Assembly: GCA_003222395.1 (NCBI GenBank)
Contig: QHWB01000050.1
Location: 1-64,000 of the forward strand
Source of the DNA: Acidobacteriota bacterium
Lineage (GTDB): Bacteria > Acidobacteriota > Vicinamibacteria > Vicinamibacterales > CAVVIG01
Reading direction: 5' to 3'
DNA length: 64,000 nt
A program made the position numbers and the translations under genes. How positions within the stretch are numbered: position 1 is the first letter of the stretch; every line of letters starts with the position of its first letter. Positions 44,672-53,477 of the stretch are shown here, in pieces. Below the pieces are notes generated by a model. The model made no database searches. It was not told the origin of the DNA and worked only from the letters and a program-made list of their open reading frames with translations.

Positions 44672-46893
44672 ACGCTCTCCCGTCGCCACATCAACCGCAC
44701 CGCCACCCACGCCAGCGACAGATTCACCGCGAGCATCACCACTGCAACCGCGGCCGCCTTGGACGGATCGAGATCGAAGAACGCGAGCCGATACATGAAC
44801 AGCGAGATGACTTCCGTGCTGCGCGCCGGACCGCCGCCGGTGAGCGGCATGATCAGATCGAATGTATTGAACGTCGCGATCGTGATCAGCACCGCGTTCA
44901 GCGCAACGACCGGCGCAATCTCGGGCAGCATCACCCAGCGCAGCCGCTGCCACGCGCTCGCACCCTCGAGATCCGCGGCTTCGTGGCGCTCGCGCGGCAC
45001 GCGCTGCAGGCCGGCGTGCTGCAGAACCATGCTGAACGCGCAGCCGCGCCAGATGTTCGCGGCGACGACCGAGACGAGCGCGAGGCGCGCGGACGAGAGC
45101 AGGGGCAGCGGTCCCGCGCCAACGCGGCTCAGATAGTAATTGATGATGCCCGCGCGGTTCTCGATCAGCAGAATCTTCCACATGACGCCCGCCAGCACGC
45201 CCGGCATCACCCACGCGCTGACGACGGCGACGCGCGCCGCGAGCGTCCCCGCGGCGCGGCGGCGGTGTGCGGCATCGATCAGCCACGCGAACCCGAGGCC
45301 GAGCCCGAGCTGCATCGTGACGGACGCCGCGACGAACACGAGCGTCACGGCGAGCATCGCGCGAAACTGCGGATCGAGCAGCAATGCGGCAATCGTGCGG
45401 CCATCGGCGGCGATACGCACGAGCTCGAGCATCGGGTACAACAGCAGCGTGGCGACGAGCGCGACCGCCGGCATGAGCCAGACGGCGAGCTGTCGATTCT
45501 CGCGCGCCACGCGCCACAACACGAAGAGGGCGAGGATGGCCACTCCGATTGCCGGCGCCCGGGCGACCGCACTCGGTCGGCGCGCGCGCGGAAGATTCGC
45601 GGCAGTCAGACGCGCGTGCTCGGCGCGCGCCGCGTCGAAGGCGCGATCGACCGCCGCGTCCGGCGCCTGCGCGCCCGAGATCACGTCGCCGATCGCAATC
45701 TGCAGCGCCTGCGAGATTGCGGGATACACCGCCACCAGCGGACGCGCCCGGCCGTACCGCAGCATCTCGCCGAAGCGCTGATACCAGCGATCGCGGCTGA
45801 AGAACGGATAGTCGCGGTACACGCTCCGGCGGGCGGGAAGATGACCCGTCGCCATGCTGATGCGTGCGGCATGATCGCGGCGCTCGACGTCGCGGATGAA
45901 CTCGACGGCCGCACGGCGGCGTTCCCGGTCGCGGGTGAACACGACCCACACCCAGCCGCCGGTTCCCGTCGAGGGCGTTGCGCCGTTCGCCTGCGGAATC
46001 GGCGCGATTTCCCAGTTCGCGAAGTCCTCCGCGCGCAATCCCGCGCGCAGATCGTTCAGCTGCCAGTTGCCGCCGAGAAACATCGCCACGTCGCCCGCCG
46101 TCGCGGCGGCGGTCAGCTGCTGATAATCGTTGCTCGCGAGGACCGATGTCGGCGACGCGCCGCTGCGCACCGTCTCGCGGAGGAATTCGAACAGGCGAAG
46201 CATCCGCTCGCGATGCGGCGGCTCGCCGAAAATCGGACGCCCTTCGCCGTCGACGAGCTCTCCGCCCTGGCCCCAGAACATCGCCAGATGATCGAAGACC
46301 GTCGCCTCCCAGCGTCCGGCGTTGTAGAGATACCCGGCGATGTGGCGCTCGCGCGCGACGCGGCTGGCGACGTCAATCAGCTCGTCCCACGTGCGCGGCG
46401 GCGTCGGCACGAGATCCCGGCGATAGAACAGCACGCGGCAGTCGGTCTCGTGCCACAGCCCGAACACGCGCCCGCTCGCGTCCGACAGCGTCGAAATGGT
46501 GAAGGGCAGAAAATCGCGCCGATCCTCCTCGGGCCAGTCATCGTTCAGCGGCTGCAGATAGCCGCCGGCGAGAAACAACGGCATCCAGAAGCTGTCGATC
46601 GATGCGATGTCGGGCAGGCGGCCGGCCTGCGCCGCGAGCTGCAGCTTCGCCTTGTGGAGCTCGAGCGCCGGCATCACCGACAACCGGAGCTGGACGTCCG
46701 GACGGGTCCGCGCCCACTCTTCGAAGATCGCGGTGAACGTGTCGGCGATCGCGGGCCGCGCGGCGAGGTGCGAGTAGTCCTGCTGCGCCCAGACGGTCAG
46801 CGTCGTTGGCGCATCGGGTCGGCCGATGCGGACCGGCGTGACGAGCGATTCGGCGGCGACGGCAATGAGAATCGCGGACGCGAGATCGGGCAT
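44668..46893 (-). CDS. Fusion of sugar-binding protein and MalF-type ABC permease
   Basis: A 741-residue protein. Residues about 30-430 are a family 1 extracellular solute-binding domain (LTVWAQQDYSH, LPDIASIDSFWMPLFLAGGY, NAGRWEATVFDHLAMFWGQG, DVAMFLGGNWQLNDL). After a first membrane helix (AIGVAILALFVLWRV) residues about 470-741 are a MalF-type permease (LAVWLMPAVALVATLLLYPM; EAADLEGASAWQRLRWVMLP as EAA loop). These are normally two genes. Only a weak N-terminal hydrophobic segment is seen, so the topology of the binding domain must be explained; it may be tethered by the helix. Divergent start to the kinase is only nine bases away. Confidence 0.88.
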   Translation of the reverse strand: MPDLASAILIAVAAESLVTPVRIGRPDAPTTLTVWAQQDYSHLAARPAIADTFTAIFEEWARTRPDVQLRLSVMPALELHKAKLQLAAQAGRLPDIASIDSFWMPLFLAGGYLQPLNDDWPEEDRRDFLPFTISTLSDASGRVFGLWHETDCRVLFYRRDLVPTPPRTWDELIDVASRVARERHIAGYLYNAGRWEATVFDHLAMFWGQGGELVDGEGRPIFGEPPHRERMLRLFEFLRETVRSGASPTSVLASNDYQQLTAAATAGDVAMFLGGNWQLNDLRAGLRAEDFANWEIAPIPQANGATPSTGTGGWVWVVFTRDRERRRAAVEFIRDVERRDHAARISMATGHLPARRSVYRDYPFFSRDRWYQRFGEMLRYGRARPLVAVYPAISQALQIAIGDVISGAQAPDAAVDRAFDAARAEHARLTAANLPRARRPSAVARAPAIGVAILALFVLWRVARENRQLAVWLMPAVALVATLLLYPMLELVRIAADGRTIAALLLDPQFRAMLAVTLVFVAASVTMQLGLGLGFAWLIDAAHRRRAAGTLAARVAVVSAWVMPGVLAGVMWKILLIENRAGIINYYLSRVGAGPLPLLSSARLALVSVVAANIWRGCAFSMVLQHAGLQRVPRERHEAADLEGASAWQRLRWVMLPEIAPVVALNAVLITIATFNTFDLIMPLTGGGPARSTEVISLFMYRLAFFDLDPSKAAAVAVVMLAVNLSLAWVAVRLMWRRESV

Positions 46894-46902
46894 ACTCTGT
46901 CG

Positions 46903-47901
46903 ATGCTACCGCCTCCGCCGCCCGACACTCGACCCTTCGACGTCGTCGGCATCGGCGCCACGTCGGTCGATTTCGTCTACCAGCTCCCCGCGTATCCCGC
47001 GCCGACCGCGTCGCTGGCGAAGATGCGCATCAGCCACCACTTCATCTCGTGCGGCGGCCAGGTCGCGACGGCGCTGGCGACGTGCGCGCGGCTGGGACTT
47101 CGCGCGAAGTTCATCGGCGTCACCGGCACCGACGACAACGCCAAGCGCGTGCGCCGCGATCTCGAGGAGCGCGGCATCGATCTCGGAGACGTGGTCATCC
47201 GCGATGTGTCGAATCAGTACGCCGTCATCCTCGTCGACGAGCACAGCGGCGAGCGGATCGTCCTGTGGGATCGCGACGATCGGCTGAAGCTCCGCGAGCG
47301 CGAGCTGCCGCCCGACCTCGCGTCGACGGCTCGCGTGGTCCACGTCGACGACGTCGACGTGAACGCGGCGATCCGGGCGGCGGGGATCGCGCGTGCCGGC
47401 GGCGCGGTCGTGACGAGCGACATCGACCGCCTCGACGATCGGACGATGGAGCTGGTGCAGGCGGTGACGTTTCCGATGTTCGCCGAGCACGTGCCGACCG
47501 CGCTGACCGGGGTCGCCGATCCGGCAGGCGCACTCCGCGCGCTGCGGCGCGTCCATCCCGGACTTCTCGTCGTGACGCTCGGCGTCGGCGGCGCGATGGC
47601 GCTCGAAGGAGACCGGCTGCATCATATGCCGGCGTTTTCGGTCGACGCAGTGGATACGACGGGGGCCGGCGACGTCTTCCGTGGCAGCTTCATCTACGCG
47701 TATCTCAACGGCTGGCCGATCGAGCAGACGCTGCGATTCGCGAATGCCGCCGCCGCCGTGAGCTGCACGAGGCTCGGTGCGATCGCCAGCGTGCCGTCGC
47801 TCGACGAAGCGGAGCGCCTCATCGCCGAGGCGACAGCCGCGCGGCAACGGCACGGTAGCGCGAGCCCTTCAGGCGAGCGTCGCCGCGCCACGCTCGGCTG
47901 A
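46903..47901 (+). CDS. PfkB-family carbohydrate kinase
   Basis: A 332-residue ribokinase-fold kinase with N-terminal VVGIGATSVDFVYQLPAYPA, the glycine-rich SCGGQVATALATCARLGL, and the C-terminal ATP/substrate signature AVDTTGAGDVFRGSFIYAYL with catalytic Asp. Substrate is a sugar or nucleoside, not resolvable here; the mannosidase neighbours suggest a hexose. The last ~15 residues (GSASPSGERRRATLG) and the stop lie in a REP element. It is nine bases from the divergent fusion gene. Confidence 0.85.
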   Translation: MLPPPPPDTRPFDVVGIGATSVDFVYQLPAYPAPTASLAKMRISHHFISCGGQVATALATCARLGLRAKFIGVTGTDDNAKRVRRDLEERGIDLGDVVIRDVSNQYAVILVDEHSGERIVLWDRDDRLKLRERELPPDLASTARVVHVDDVDVNAAIRAAGIARAGGAVVTSDIDRLDDRTMELVQAVTFPMFAEHVPTALTGVADPAGALRALRRVHPGLLVVTLGVGGAMALEGDRLHHMPAFSVDAVDTTGAGDVFRGSFIYAYLNGWPIEQTLRFANAAAAVSCTRLGAIASVPSLDEAERLIAEATAARQRHGSASPSGERRRATLG

Positions 47902-47915
47902 AAGCCTCGCGCTAC
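47855..47915. repeat. REP-like element between convergent genes
   Basis: GCGCGAGCCCTTCAGGCGAG and CTCGGCTGAAAGCCTCGCGC arms. It supplies the kinase stop codon (CTC GGC TGA) and abuts the phosphatase stop at 47912. Confidence 0.85.
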
Positions 47916-49540
47916 TGGTGCGGCACAATCGGCGCGATCGCTTCGCTCAGCACGCGCCCCGACGTCAACGGAAGCGTGACGCCGGCCAGGAACGCGAGCG
48001 TCGGCGCGACGTCGGTCGGCGACACGCGCATCAGATACTCACCCTTCGCGATCCCCGCCCCCATGAACATGACCGGCACGTGCGTGTCGTACTGATAGCC
48101 CGATCCATGCGTCGTCGTGTTCAGCGACTCGATCCAGTACGGCTTGAACAGGATCATGATGTCGCCGCTGCGTCCCTGGAAGAAGCTGAGCGCCGACTGG
48201 CGTCCCGCGGAATCGCCATCGAAATGATTCGCGGCGAGCTCGTCGCGCGTGATCACGCGAAGCACACCGGGCACGGTCTTCAGATCGGCGACGAGCGTCC
48301 GCATCGCGGTCGGATTCGCCTGCAGCCCTTCGTAGACGCCGGGCTCCAGGTACAAGTAGTCGTGGGCGAGCTGACTCACGTGCGTGCCGGCGCCGAGCGT
48401 TTTCGTCATCGACTCTTCGGCGCGCGCGATGAGCTCCTGCACCGAAATGCGGCCCGCATCGATCCCCTGCTGGATCGCACGCTCGGGCGTCGGGGCGACG
48501 CCGTGGTCGGCCGTCAGCGCCACGGTGTAGGCCCCGGGTCCGACGAGACGATCCAGGCCGGCGAACAGATCGCCGAGCGTTCGATCGAGACGGATCAGAA
48601 TGTCCTGAGCTTCGTGGCTGAATGGACCGTAATCGTGCGCCACCTTGTCCAACGTCGAGAAGCCGATGCCGACGAAATGCGGCCCGCCCGTCGTGTAACC
48701 GATCTTTTCCGCGACATGGAGCGCCATCGACGCCAGGTATTCGTCAGCGAACGGACTGCTCTGCCATTGGTCGTAGAACACCTGATCGGGCAGTCCGCTC
48801 GGGCTCTTGAGGATGTGCGGAAATGTCTGCGTCATCTCGCCCTTCGTCCGCTGCAGACCAACCGCCGGACTCTCGTACAGGTATCGGTTCAGCGGCAGCG
48901 CACGATCCCACGTCCTGCCGAAATCCTTCTCGACCGGATGCGCCTTGATGTACTCGGCGACGCTGGCGACGGGGCCCGGCGAGAACGCCGTCGACGTCGC
49001 CCACGCCCCTGCGTCGTCGAACCACGCGACCGCGTCGGGCCTGTGTCCACCGAGCGCAATCGCCGAACGCGGCTTCAGCGAGAATGCAATCACGTGCGGC
49101 GACGGGCTCAGTTGCGCCCGGATTTCGTCGGCGAGCGTCGTCAACTGCATCCGCGCAGCGCTTTCGCCCATCGACGTCAGCGGCTTGCCGTAGCTGACGA
49201 TGGTCGCATGCGAATCCTCGGTGCACGTCACCAGCTTTCGGAGATCGCGATCCCACCAGTTGTTGAGGACGAGGCCATGCTGCGACGGGAGGGCGCCGGT
49301 CGCGATGCTCGCGTGGCCGGGACAGGTGACGGTGTTGAAGTACGGATAGTAGGCCTCGCGAAACCAGGCGCCGTCGGTGACGAGACGGTGCAACCCCTTC
49401 GACCACTGCTGCTGATATCGATCGATGAGATCGGCGCGCAGCTGATCGACGACGACCAGGACGATCGCCTTCGGCGTGCGAGCGTCTGCGTGTAAAACCG
49501 CGGACGCGAGCAGGCAGGCGGCGGCGAGACATCGCTTCAT
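47912..49540 (-). CDS. Exported alkaline phosphatase-superfamily phosphatase (PafA-like)
   Basis: A 542-residue protein with a signal peptide (KRCLAAACLLASAVLHADA). The superfamily metal site is seen in LVVVDQLRADLIDRY, the nucleophile Thr in FNTVTCPGHASIATG, FSTLDKVAHDYGP, TADHGVAPTPE and TGSGYQYDTHVPVMFMG-like HGSGYQYDTHVPVMF. This pattern fits PafA-type phosphate-irrepressible monoesterases and related phosphodiesterases. It is the last gene of the inositol operon, overlapping iolB by ATGA, so it may release phosphate from inositol phosphates before uptake; this is inference. Confidence 0.85.
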   Translation of the reverse strand: MKRCLAAACLLASAVLHADARTPKAIVLVVVDQLRADLIDRYQQQWSKGLHRLVTDGAWFREAYYPYFNTVTCPGHASIATGALPSQHGLVLNNWWDRDLRKLVTCTEDSHATIVSYGKPLTSMGESAARMQLTTLADEIRAQLSPSPHVIAFSLKPRSAIALGGHRPDAVAWFDDAGAWATSTAFSPGPVASVAEYIKAHPVEKDFGRTWDRALPLNRYLYESPAVGLQRTKGEMTQTFPHILKSPSGLPDQVFYDQWQSSPFADEYLASMALHVAEKIGYTTGGPHFVGIGFSTLDKVAHDYGPFSHEAQDILIRLDRTLGDLFAGLDRLVGPGAYTVALTADHGVAPTPERAIQQGIDAGRISVQELIARAEESMTKTLGAGTHVSQLAHDYLYLEPGVYEGLQANPTAMRTLVADLKTVPGVLRVITRDELAANHFDGDSAGRQSALSFFQGRSGDIMILFKPYWIESLNTTTHGSGYQYDTHVPVMFMGAGIAKGEYLMRVSPTDVAPTLAFLAGVTLPLTSGRVLSEAIAPIVPHQ

Positions 49541-50427
49541 GCCGCGTCTCCCCCGGGATGTGGAATCAATGGAAGCCTCGGATCGCGCGCAGGCCAGCTG
49601 TGACGGAACTCGGCGTACTGAGGATCGTCCGACGCCGCCATCGATCGCCGTGTGCCGGCGAGCACGTTCAGGTAGTACGCGTCGTGTCCGTACGCGGTGA
49701 CGAACGGATGGTAGCCTTCGCGAACGATCACGAGGTCGCCGCCGCGGACGAGCATCGTCTGGTCACGCCGGCCGTCCGCGGTGTACACGCGATGGAACCC
49801 GTAGCCCTGCGGATGGCGAAAGCGGAAATAGTAGATCTCTTCGAGATCGGCCTCGGTCGGAGGACGATCGGTATCGTGTTTGTGCGGCGGATAGCTCGAC
49901 CAGTTGCCGGCCGGCGTCAGCACTTCGCAGATCATGAGGCGATCGGCGGGAAACCGCGGCGGCAGAATGTCGATGATCTGGCGCGTTGCGTTGCCGCCGC
50001 CGCGGATCTCGAAGCCGCAGTCGCCCGGACCGACGAGCGCCGCGGCGCGGTCGACGGTTGAAGGCGCGCGGCACTCGGCGATCTCGGTCGGCGCGGTCGC
50101 GGTCAGGATGACCTTCGATCCACGCGGCACGTACAGCGCGTGAGGGTACGCGTCGAACACGCCGGCGCGCGGACCGAGCGTCCCTCGGCCGGCCCCGCCA
50201 TCGCGCGTCGTCCACTCGACGCGACAGGCGCCCGACAAGAGCACGACACACATTTCCTGCCTGGCCGTCTTGGACTTCCACGTGTCGCCTTTGGCGAGCG
50301 TACGAACGGTGAACGAGATGAATTCCCACCGCGCGCGCGCGGGCGTCACCGCGATCGTCGGAGCGGAGCGTCCCGGCGGCACGCGCCGCGAACGCAGGTG
50401 AATCGACTCGTCGCGACGAGTCTTCAT
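49537..50427 (-). CDS. iolB: 5-deoxy-glucuronate isomerase
   Basis: A 296-residue bicupin enzyme that isomerises 5-deoxy-D-glucuronate to 5-dehydro-2-deoxy-D-gluconate in inositol breakdown. Family segments are WEFISFTVRTLAKGDTW, CVVLLSGACRVEW, VFDAYPHALYVPRGS, GNWSSYPPHKHDTDRPPTEA (metal histidines), LEEIYYFRFRHPQGYGFHRV and VIVREGYHPFVTAYGHDAYY. Start overlaps iolG stop by ATGA. Full length. Confidence 0.93.
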   Translation of the reverse strand: MKTRRDESIHLRSRRVPPGRSAPTIAVTPARARWEFISFTVRTLAKGDTWKSKTARQEMCVVLLSGACRVEWTTRDGGAGRGTLGPRAGVFDAYPHALYVPRGSKVILTATAPTEIAECRAPSTVDRAAALVGPGDCGFEIRGGGNATRQIIDILPPRFPADRLMICEVLTPAGNWSSYPPHKHDTDRPPTEADLEEIYYFRFRHPQGYGFHRVYTADGRRDQTMLVRGGDLVIVREGYHPFVTAYGHDAYYLNVLAGTRRSMAASDDPQYAEFRHSWPARDPRLPLIPHPGGDAA

Positions 50428-51452
50428 ACGCGCTCCGCGGCCACGCCGCCGACGTCGACGCGCATGCCGGTATCGCACGCGCGCGTGGCCGCGACGGCAA
50501 CGCGCAGCGCTTCCACGCCATCGTGAATCGTGACCGGCGCCGGACGTTCGCGGAGCACGTTCTGCGCGAAGTTCTGAAGCTGCAGCGTATAGGCGCGCTC
50601 GAACCGCTCCATGAAATACGGCACCGTGTCGTGCGCCACGTTGTTGCGCGTCATGACGAGCAGCGGCGTTTCGCGAATGTACCCCACGCGAATCGTACCC
50701 TCCGTGCCGAGCAGATCCGTGGAAATGTCGTAGCCGTAGCAGCCGTTGCGCGTCAGATCGACGACGCCGAGGCGGCCGTCGGAGAACGTCAGCGTCGCGA
50801 TGACGTTGTCGCGATCGCCGACCGTGCCGAGCTCGGGAAACGCCAGCACGGCGCCCACCGCCTGCACGCTCGCGACGTCGCCCATGAACCACCGGGCGAG
50901 ATCGAAGTCGTGAATCCCCATGTCGATGAAGATGCCGCCGCTGCTTTTCGGATCGGCATAGGTCAGGCTCGGCGGAAACGGATCGCGCGACGTCGACTTG
51001 AAGACGACGACGCGGCCGATTCGTCCTTCGTCGACCTGCCGCTTGGCGGCTGCGTATCCCGGATCGAAGCGCCGCATGAATCCCATCTGGAAGAAGACGC
51101 CGGTGCGCCGCTCGGCGTCCGCCATGTCGCCGGCCTCCGCGAGCGACAGCGCCGGCGGCTTCTCGCAGAAGGTCGGTTTCTGGGCCTCCAGCCCGGCGAT
51201 TACCAGCGAGCGGTGCGTATGCGTCGGGCTGACGATGACCACTGCGTCGACCGCCGCGTCGTGAAGCAGTTCGTCGGGTCGATCGTAGGCGCGCGGTACG
51301 TCGAACTCGGCGGCGATCTCCTTCGCAAGCGCGCCGTTCGTGTCGGCTACGGCAACGAGCCGCGTCTCCGCGAGCCGCGAGCTCAAGTCGCGCGCGTACA
51401 CGCGACCCAGCCGTCCCAGTCCGATCAGCCCTACACTCAGCCGCGTCATCAT
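50424..51452 (-). CDS. iolG: Inositol 2-dehydrogenase (Gfo/Idh/MocA family)
   Basis: A 342-residue NAD-dependent dehydrogenase, the first step of myo-inositol catabolism (to scyllo-inosose). Rossmann motif GLIGLGRLGRVYARD, catalytic Lys in FCEKPPALS, and the GIFIDMGIHDFDLARWFMG segment with the His/Asp of the family. Position between the inositol-type ABC genes and iolB supports the IolG assignment; other Gfo/Idh sugars cannot be excluded from sequence alone. Confidence 0.88.
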   Translation of the reverse strand: MMTRLSVGLIGLGRLGRVYARDLSSRLAETRLVAVADTNGALAKEIAAEFDVPRAYDRPDELLHDAAVDAVVIVSPTHTHRSLVIAGLEAQKPTFCEKPPALSLAEAGDMADAERRTGVFFQMGFMRRFDPGYAAAKRQVDEGRIGRVVVFKSTSRDPFPPSLTYADPKSSGGIFIDMGIHDFDLARWFMGDVASVQAVGAVLAFPELGTVGDRDNVIATLTFSDGRLGVVDLTRNGCYGYDISTDLLGTEGTIRVGYIRETPLLVMTRNNVAHDTVPYFMERFERAYTLQLQNFAQNVLRERPAPVTIHDGVEALRVAVAATRACDTGMRVDVGGVAAERV

Positions 51453-51477
51453 CTAATCCCAGCCCGAGCAACCAGTT

Positions 51478-52464
51478 TCACTTCTTCGTAACGAGCTCTA
51501 TGCGAACACGAACGTCCGGCGGCACGGCCTCTCCTCGAAGCGCATGCACCGCGTTCTCCACGGCGACGCGTCCCATCTCGTCCGGAAACTGCGCCACCGA
51601 CGCTGCCATCGTCCCATCCTCGATCGCTTTCCTGGCGTCGTCCACGGCGTCGAACCCGACGACACGGATTTTGCCGCTCTTGCCGGCGGCGCGAATCGCT
51701 TCAATGGCCCCGAGCGCCATCATATCGTTGCAGGCGAAGACGGTGTCGACGTCGGGGTGCGCCTGCAGCATGTTCTGGAACACATTGAATCCCTGATCGC
51801 GCTCCCAGTTCGCCGTCTGCGAGGCGACGATCTGCACGTCGGGCGTGTCTTTGACGGCGTCGCGGAATCCGCGAAGACGCGAATCTCCCGTCTCGTGACC
51901 CGGAATGCCTTCGAGCACCGCGACCTTCGCGCGCCCGCCGGAGGCGGAGGTGATGAACCGCCCGGCGATGCGGCCGCCCTCGTAATTGTCCGATCCGGTG
52001 AAGCTCGCGATCTTCGCTCCCGCCTCGCTCGAAGCGGCCGGATCGAGGCGCGTGTCGACGATGACCACGGGAATGTTGGCGCGGTTGGCTTTCACGACGG
52101 CCGGCACGACCTCCCTCGATCCGCTCGGCGTCAGACACAGCGCGTTGATGCCGGTCTGCAGCAGGTTCTCGATGATCTGCATCTGCCGCTCGACGTCGAT
52201 CTCGCGATCGGCCGCCTGGACGACGAGATCGACGCCGAGCTTCTTCGCCGCGTCCTCCGCGCCGCGCTGCATGTCGTTGAAGAAGGGGCTGTTCAGCGTC
52301 TTGAGCACGAACGCAACGCGCGGCCTCCCGCTCGTCGTCGTACCGCCGCGGTTGCAGGCAACGAACGACAGCGACGCAACGATCGCCAACGCCGTAGCGC
52401 AGCCCTTCAGGGCTGCCCCGTGACGGACGTCAGGCCTGAAGACCTGCGCTACGAGAATGCTCAC
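51478..52464 (-). CDS. RbsB-family periplasmic sugar (probably inositol) binding lipoprotein
   Basis: A 328-residue periplasmic-binding protein of the ribose/inositol family (FVLKTLNSPFFNDMQRGAED, IDVERQMQIIENLLQTGINA, ASQTANWERDQGFNVFQNML, DTVFACNDMMALGAIEAIRA). A lipobox is seen in SLSFVAC, with Cys about residue 37. The GTG start overlaps rbsC by GTGA. The first ~25 residues (ILVAQVFRPDVRHGAALKGC) are encoded by REP units, and the signal peptide begins inside the repeat. With iolG 25 bases downstream, inositol is the likely ligand. Confidence 0.88.
   Translation of the reverse strand: MSILVAQVFRPDVRHGAALKGCATALAIVASLSFVACNRGGTTTSGRPRVAFVLKTLNSPFFNDMQRGAEDAAKKLGVDLVVQAADREIDVERQMQIIENLLQTGINALCLTPSGSREVVPAVVKANRANIPVVIVDTRLDPAASSEAGAKIASFTGSDNYEGGRIAGRFITSASGGRAKVAVLEGIPGHETGDSRLRGFRDAVKDTPDVQIVASQTANWERDQGFNVFQNMLQAHPDVDTVFACNDMMALGAIEAIRAAGKSGKIRVVGFDAVDDARKAIEDGTMAASVAQFPDEMGRVAVENAVHALRGEAVPPDVRVRIELVTKK
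52394..52452. repeat. REP pair at the start of the binding-protein gene
   Basis: GCGCAGCCCTTCAGGGCTGC (from 52397) and CAGGCCTGAAGACCTGCGCT (from 52431) are inverted REP units. They encode the N-terminus of the downstream binding protein. Confidence 0.88.
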
Positions 52465-53477
52465 CCGCGCTTCTCCTTCAACATCAGATCGACGAGCACC
52501 GCCGCGATGATCACGGCGCCGATGACCAGCTGCTGCAGGAACGACGAGACGCCGAGCAGATTCAGTCCGTTCCTCAGCACGCCCATGATCAGCGCGCCGA
52601 CAATCGTGCCGCCGAGCGATCCTTCACCGCCGGTCAGGCTGGTGCCGCCGATCACCGTTGCGGCAATCGCGTCGAGCTCGTAGTTGATCCCGGCGATCGG
52701 CTGCGCGCTGTTCAGCCGCGCGGTCAGCAGCAGCGCCGCGATCGCGCTCGTCAGGCCCGAAACGCCGTACACGATCGTCTTGTGGAACCGGACCTCCACG
52801 CCAGACAGCCGCGTCGCCTCCTCGTTGCCGCCGATGCCGTACACGTAGCGTCCGAACCGCGTGCGCGACAGCACGAGCGCCGCGGCCGCGTAGATCGCGA
52901 GCGTGAAGACGATCGGCGATGGAACGCCGAGCACGTGCCCCGTCGCCAGCGAGCGAAAGCCGGACGAAAAACCTGAAACCGGCCGTCCGTCGGTGACGAG
53001 CAGCGCTGCGCCTCGCGCGACGCTCATCATGCCGAGCGTCATGATGAACGGCGGCAGCCGGCCGAGCGCGATCCCGAGGCCGTTGGCCAGGCCGGCCGCC
53101 GCGCCGACGCCGAATGACGCCGCAACCGCGAACGGCGCCGGCCATCCGCTTTTCAGCGCCTCCGCCAGGACGACGCCCGACAGCGCGAGCAGCGATCCGA
53201 CCGACAGATCGATGCCGCCGGACACGATCACGTAAGTCATGCCGACCGCGACGATCGCGTTGATGGAGGTCTGCTCCATCACGTTGAGCGCGTTCGCGAC
53301 GGTCAGGAAATGCGGCGTGAGGATCCACAGCAGCAGGCAGAGGCCGACGAGCCCGGCGAGAGTACCGAAGCGCCGGCCGGCGCCGCGAAACCGCAGCCCC
53401 GCCCGCGCCTGAATCCCAGTCTGACCGCGAGCCTGACCCTCAGCCTGACGACGAGCTTGACTCGCTGCGGTCAGCAC
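52461..53477 (-). CDS. RbsC-family ABC permease
   Basis: A 338-residue permease with about nine membrane segments. TLAGLVGLCLLLWILTPHFL, ALNVMEQTSINAIVAVGMTY, VIVSGGIDLSVGSLLALSGV, GLGIALGRLPPFIMTLGMMS and AIAATVIGGTSLTGGEGSLG are hallmark RbsC/ribose-inositol permease segments. The GTG start overlaps the rbsA stop. The first ~25 residues (Ala/Gln/Arg-rich, AEGQARGQTGIQARAG) come from a simple repeat in DNA and may not be native. Confidence 0.9.
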   Translation of the reverse strand: MLTAASQARRQAEGQARGQTGIQARAGLRFRGAGRRFGTLAGLVGLCLLLWILTPHFLTVANALNVMEQTSINAIVAVGMTYVIVSGGIDLSVGSLLALSGVVLAEALKSGWPAPFAVAASFGVGAAAGLANGLGIALGRLPPFIMTLGMMSVARGAALLVTDGRPVSGFSSGFRSLATGHVLGVPSPIVFTLAIYAAAALVLSRTRFGRYVYGIGGNEEATRLSGVEVRFHKTIVYGVSGLTSAIAALLLTARLNSAQPIAGINYELDAIAATVIGGTSLTGGEGSLGGTIVGALIMGVLRNGLNLLGVSSFLQQLVIGAVIIAAVLVDLMLKEKRG

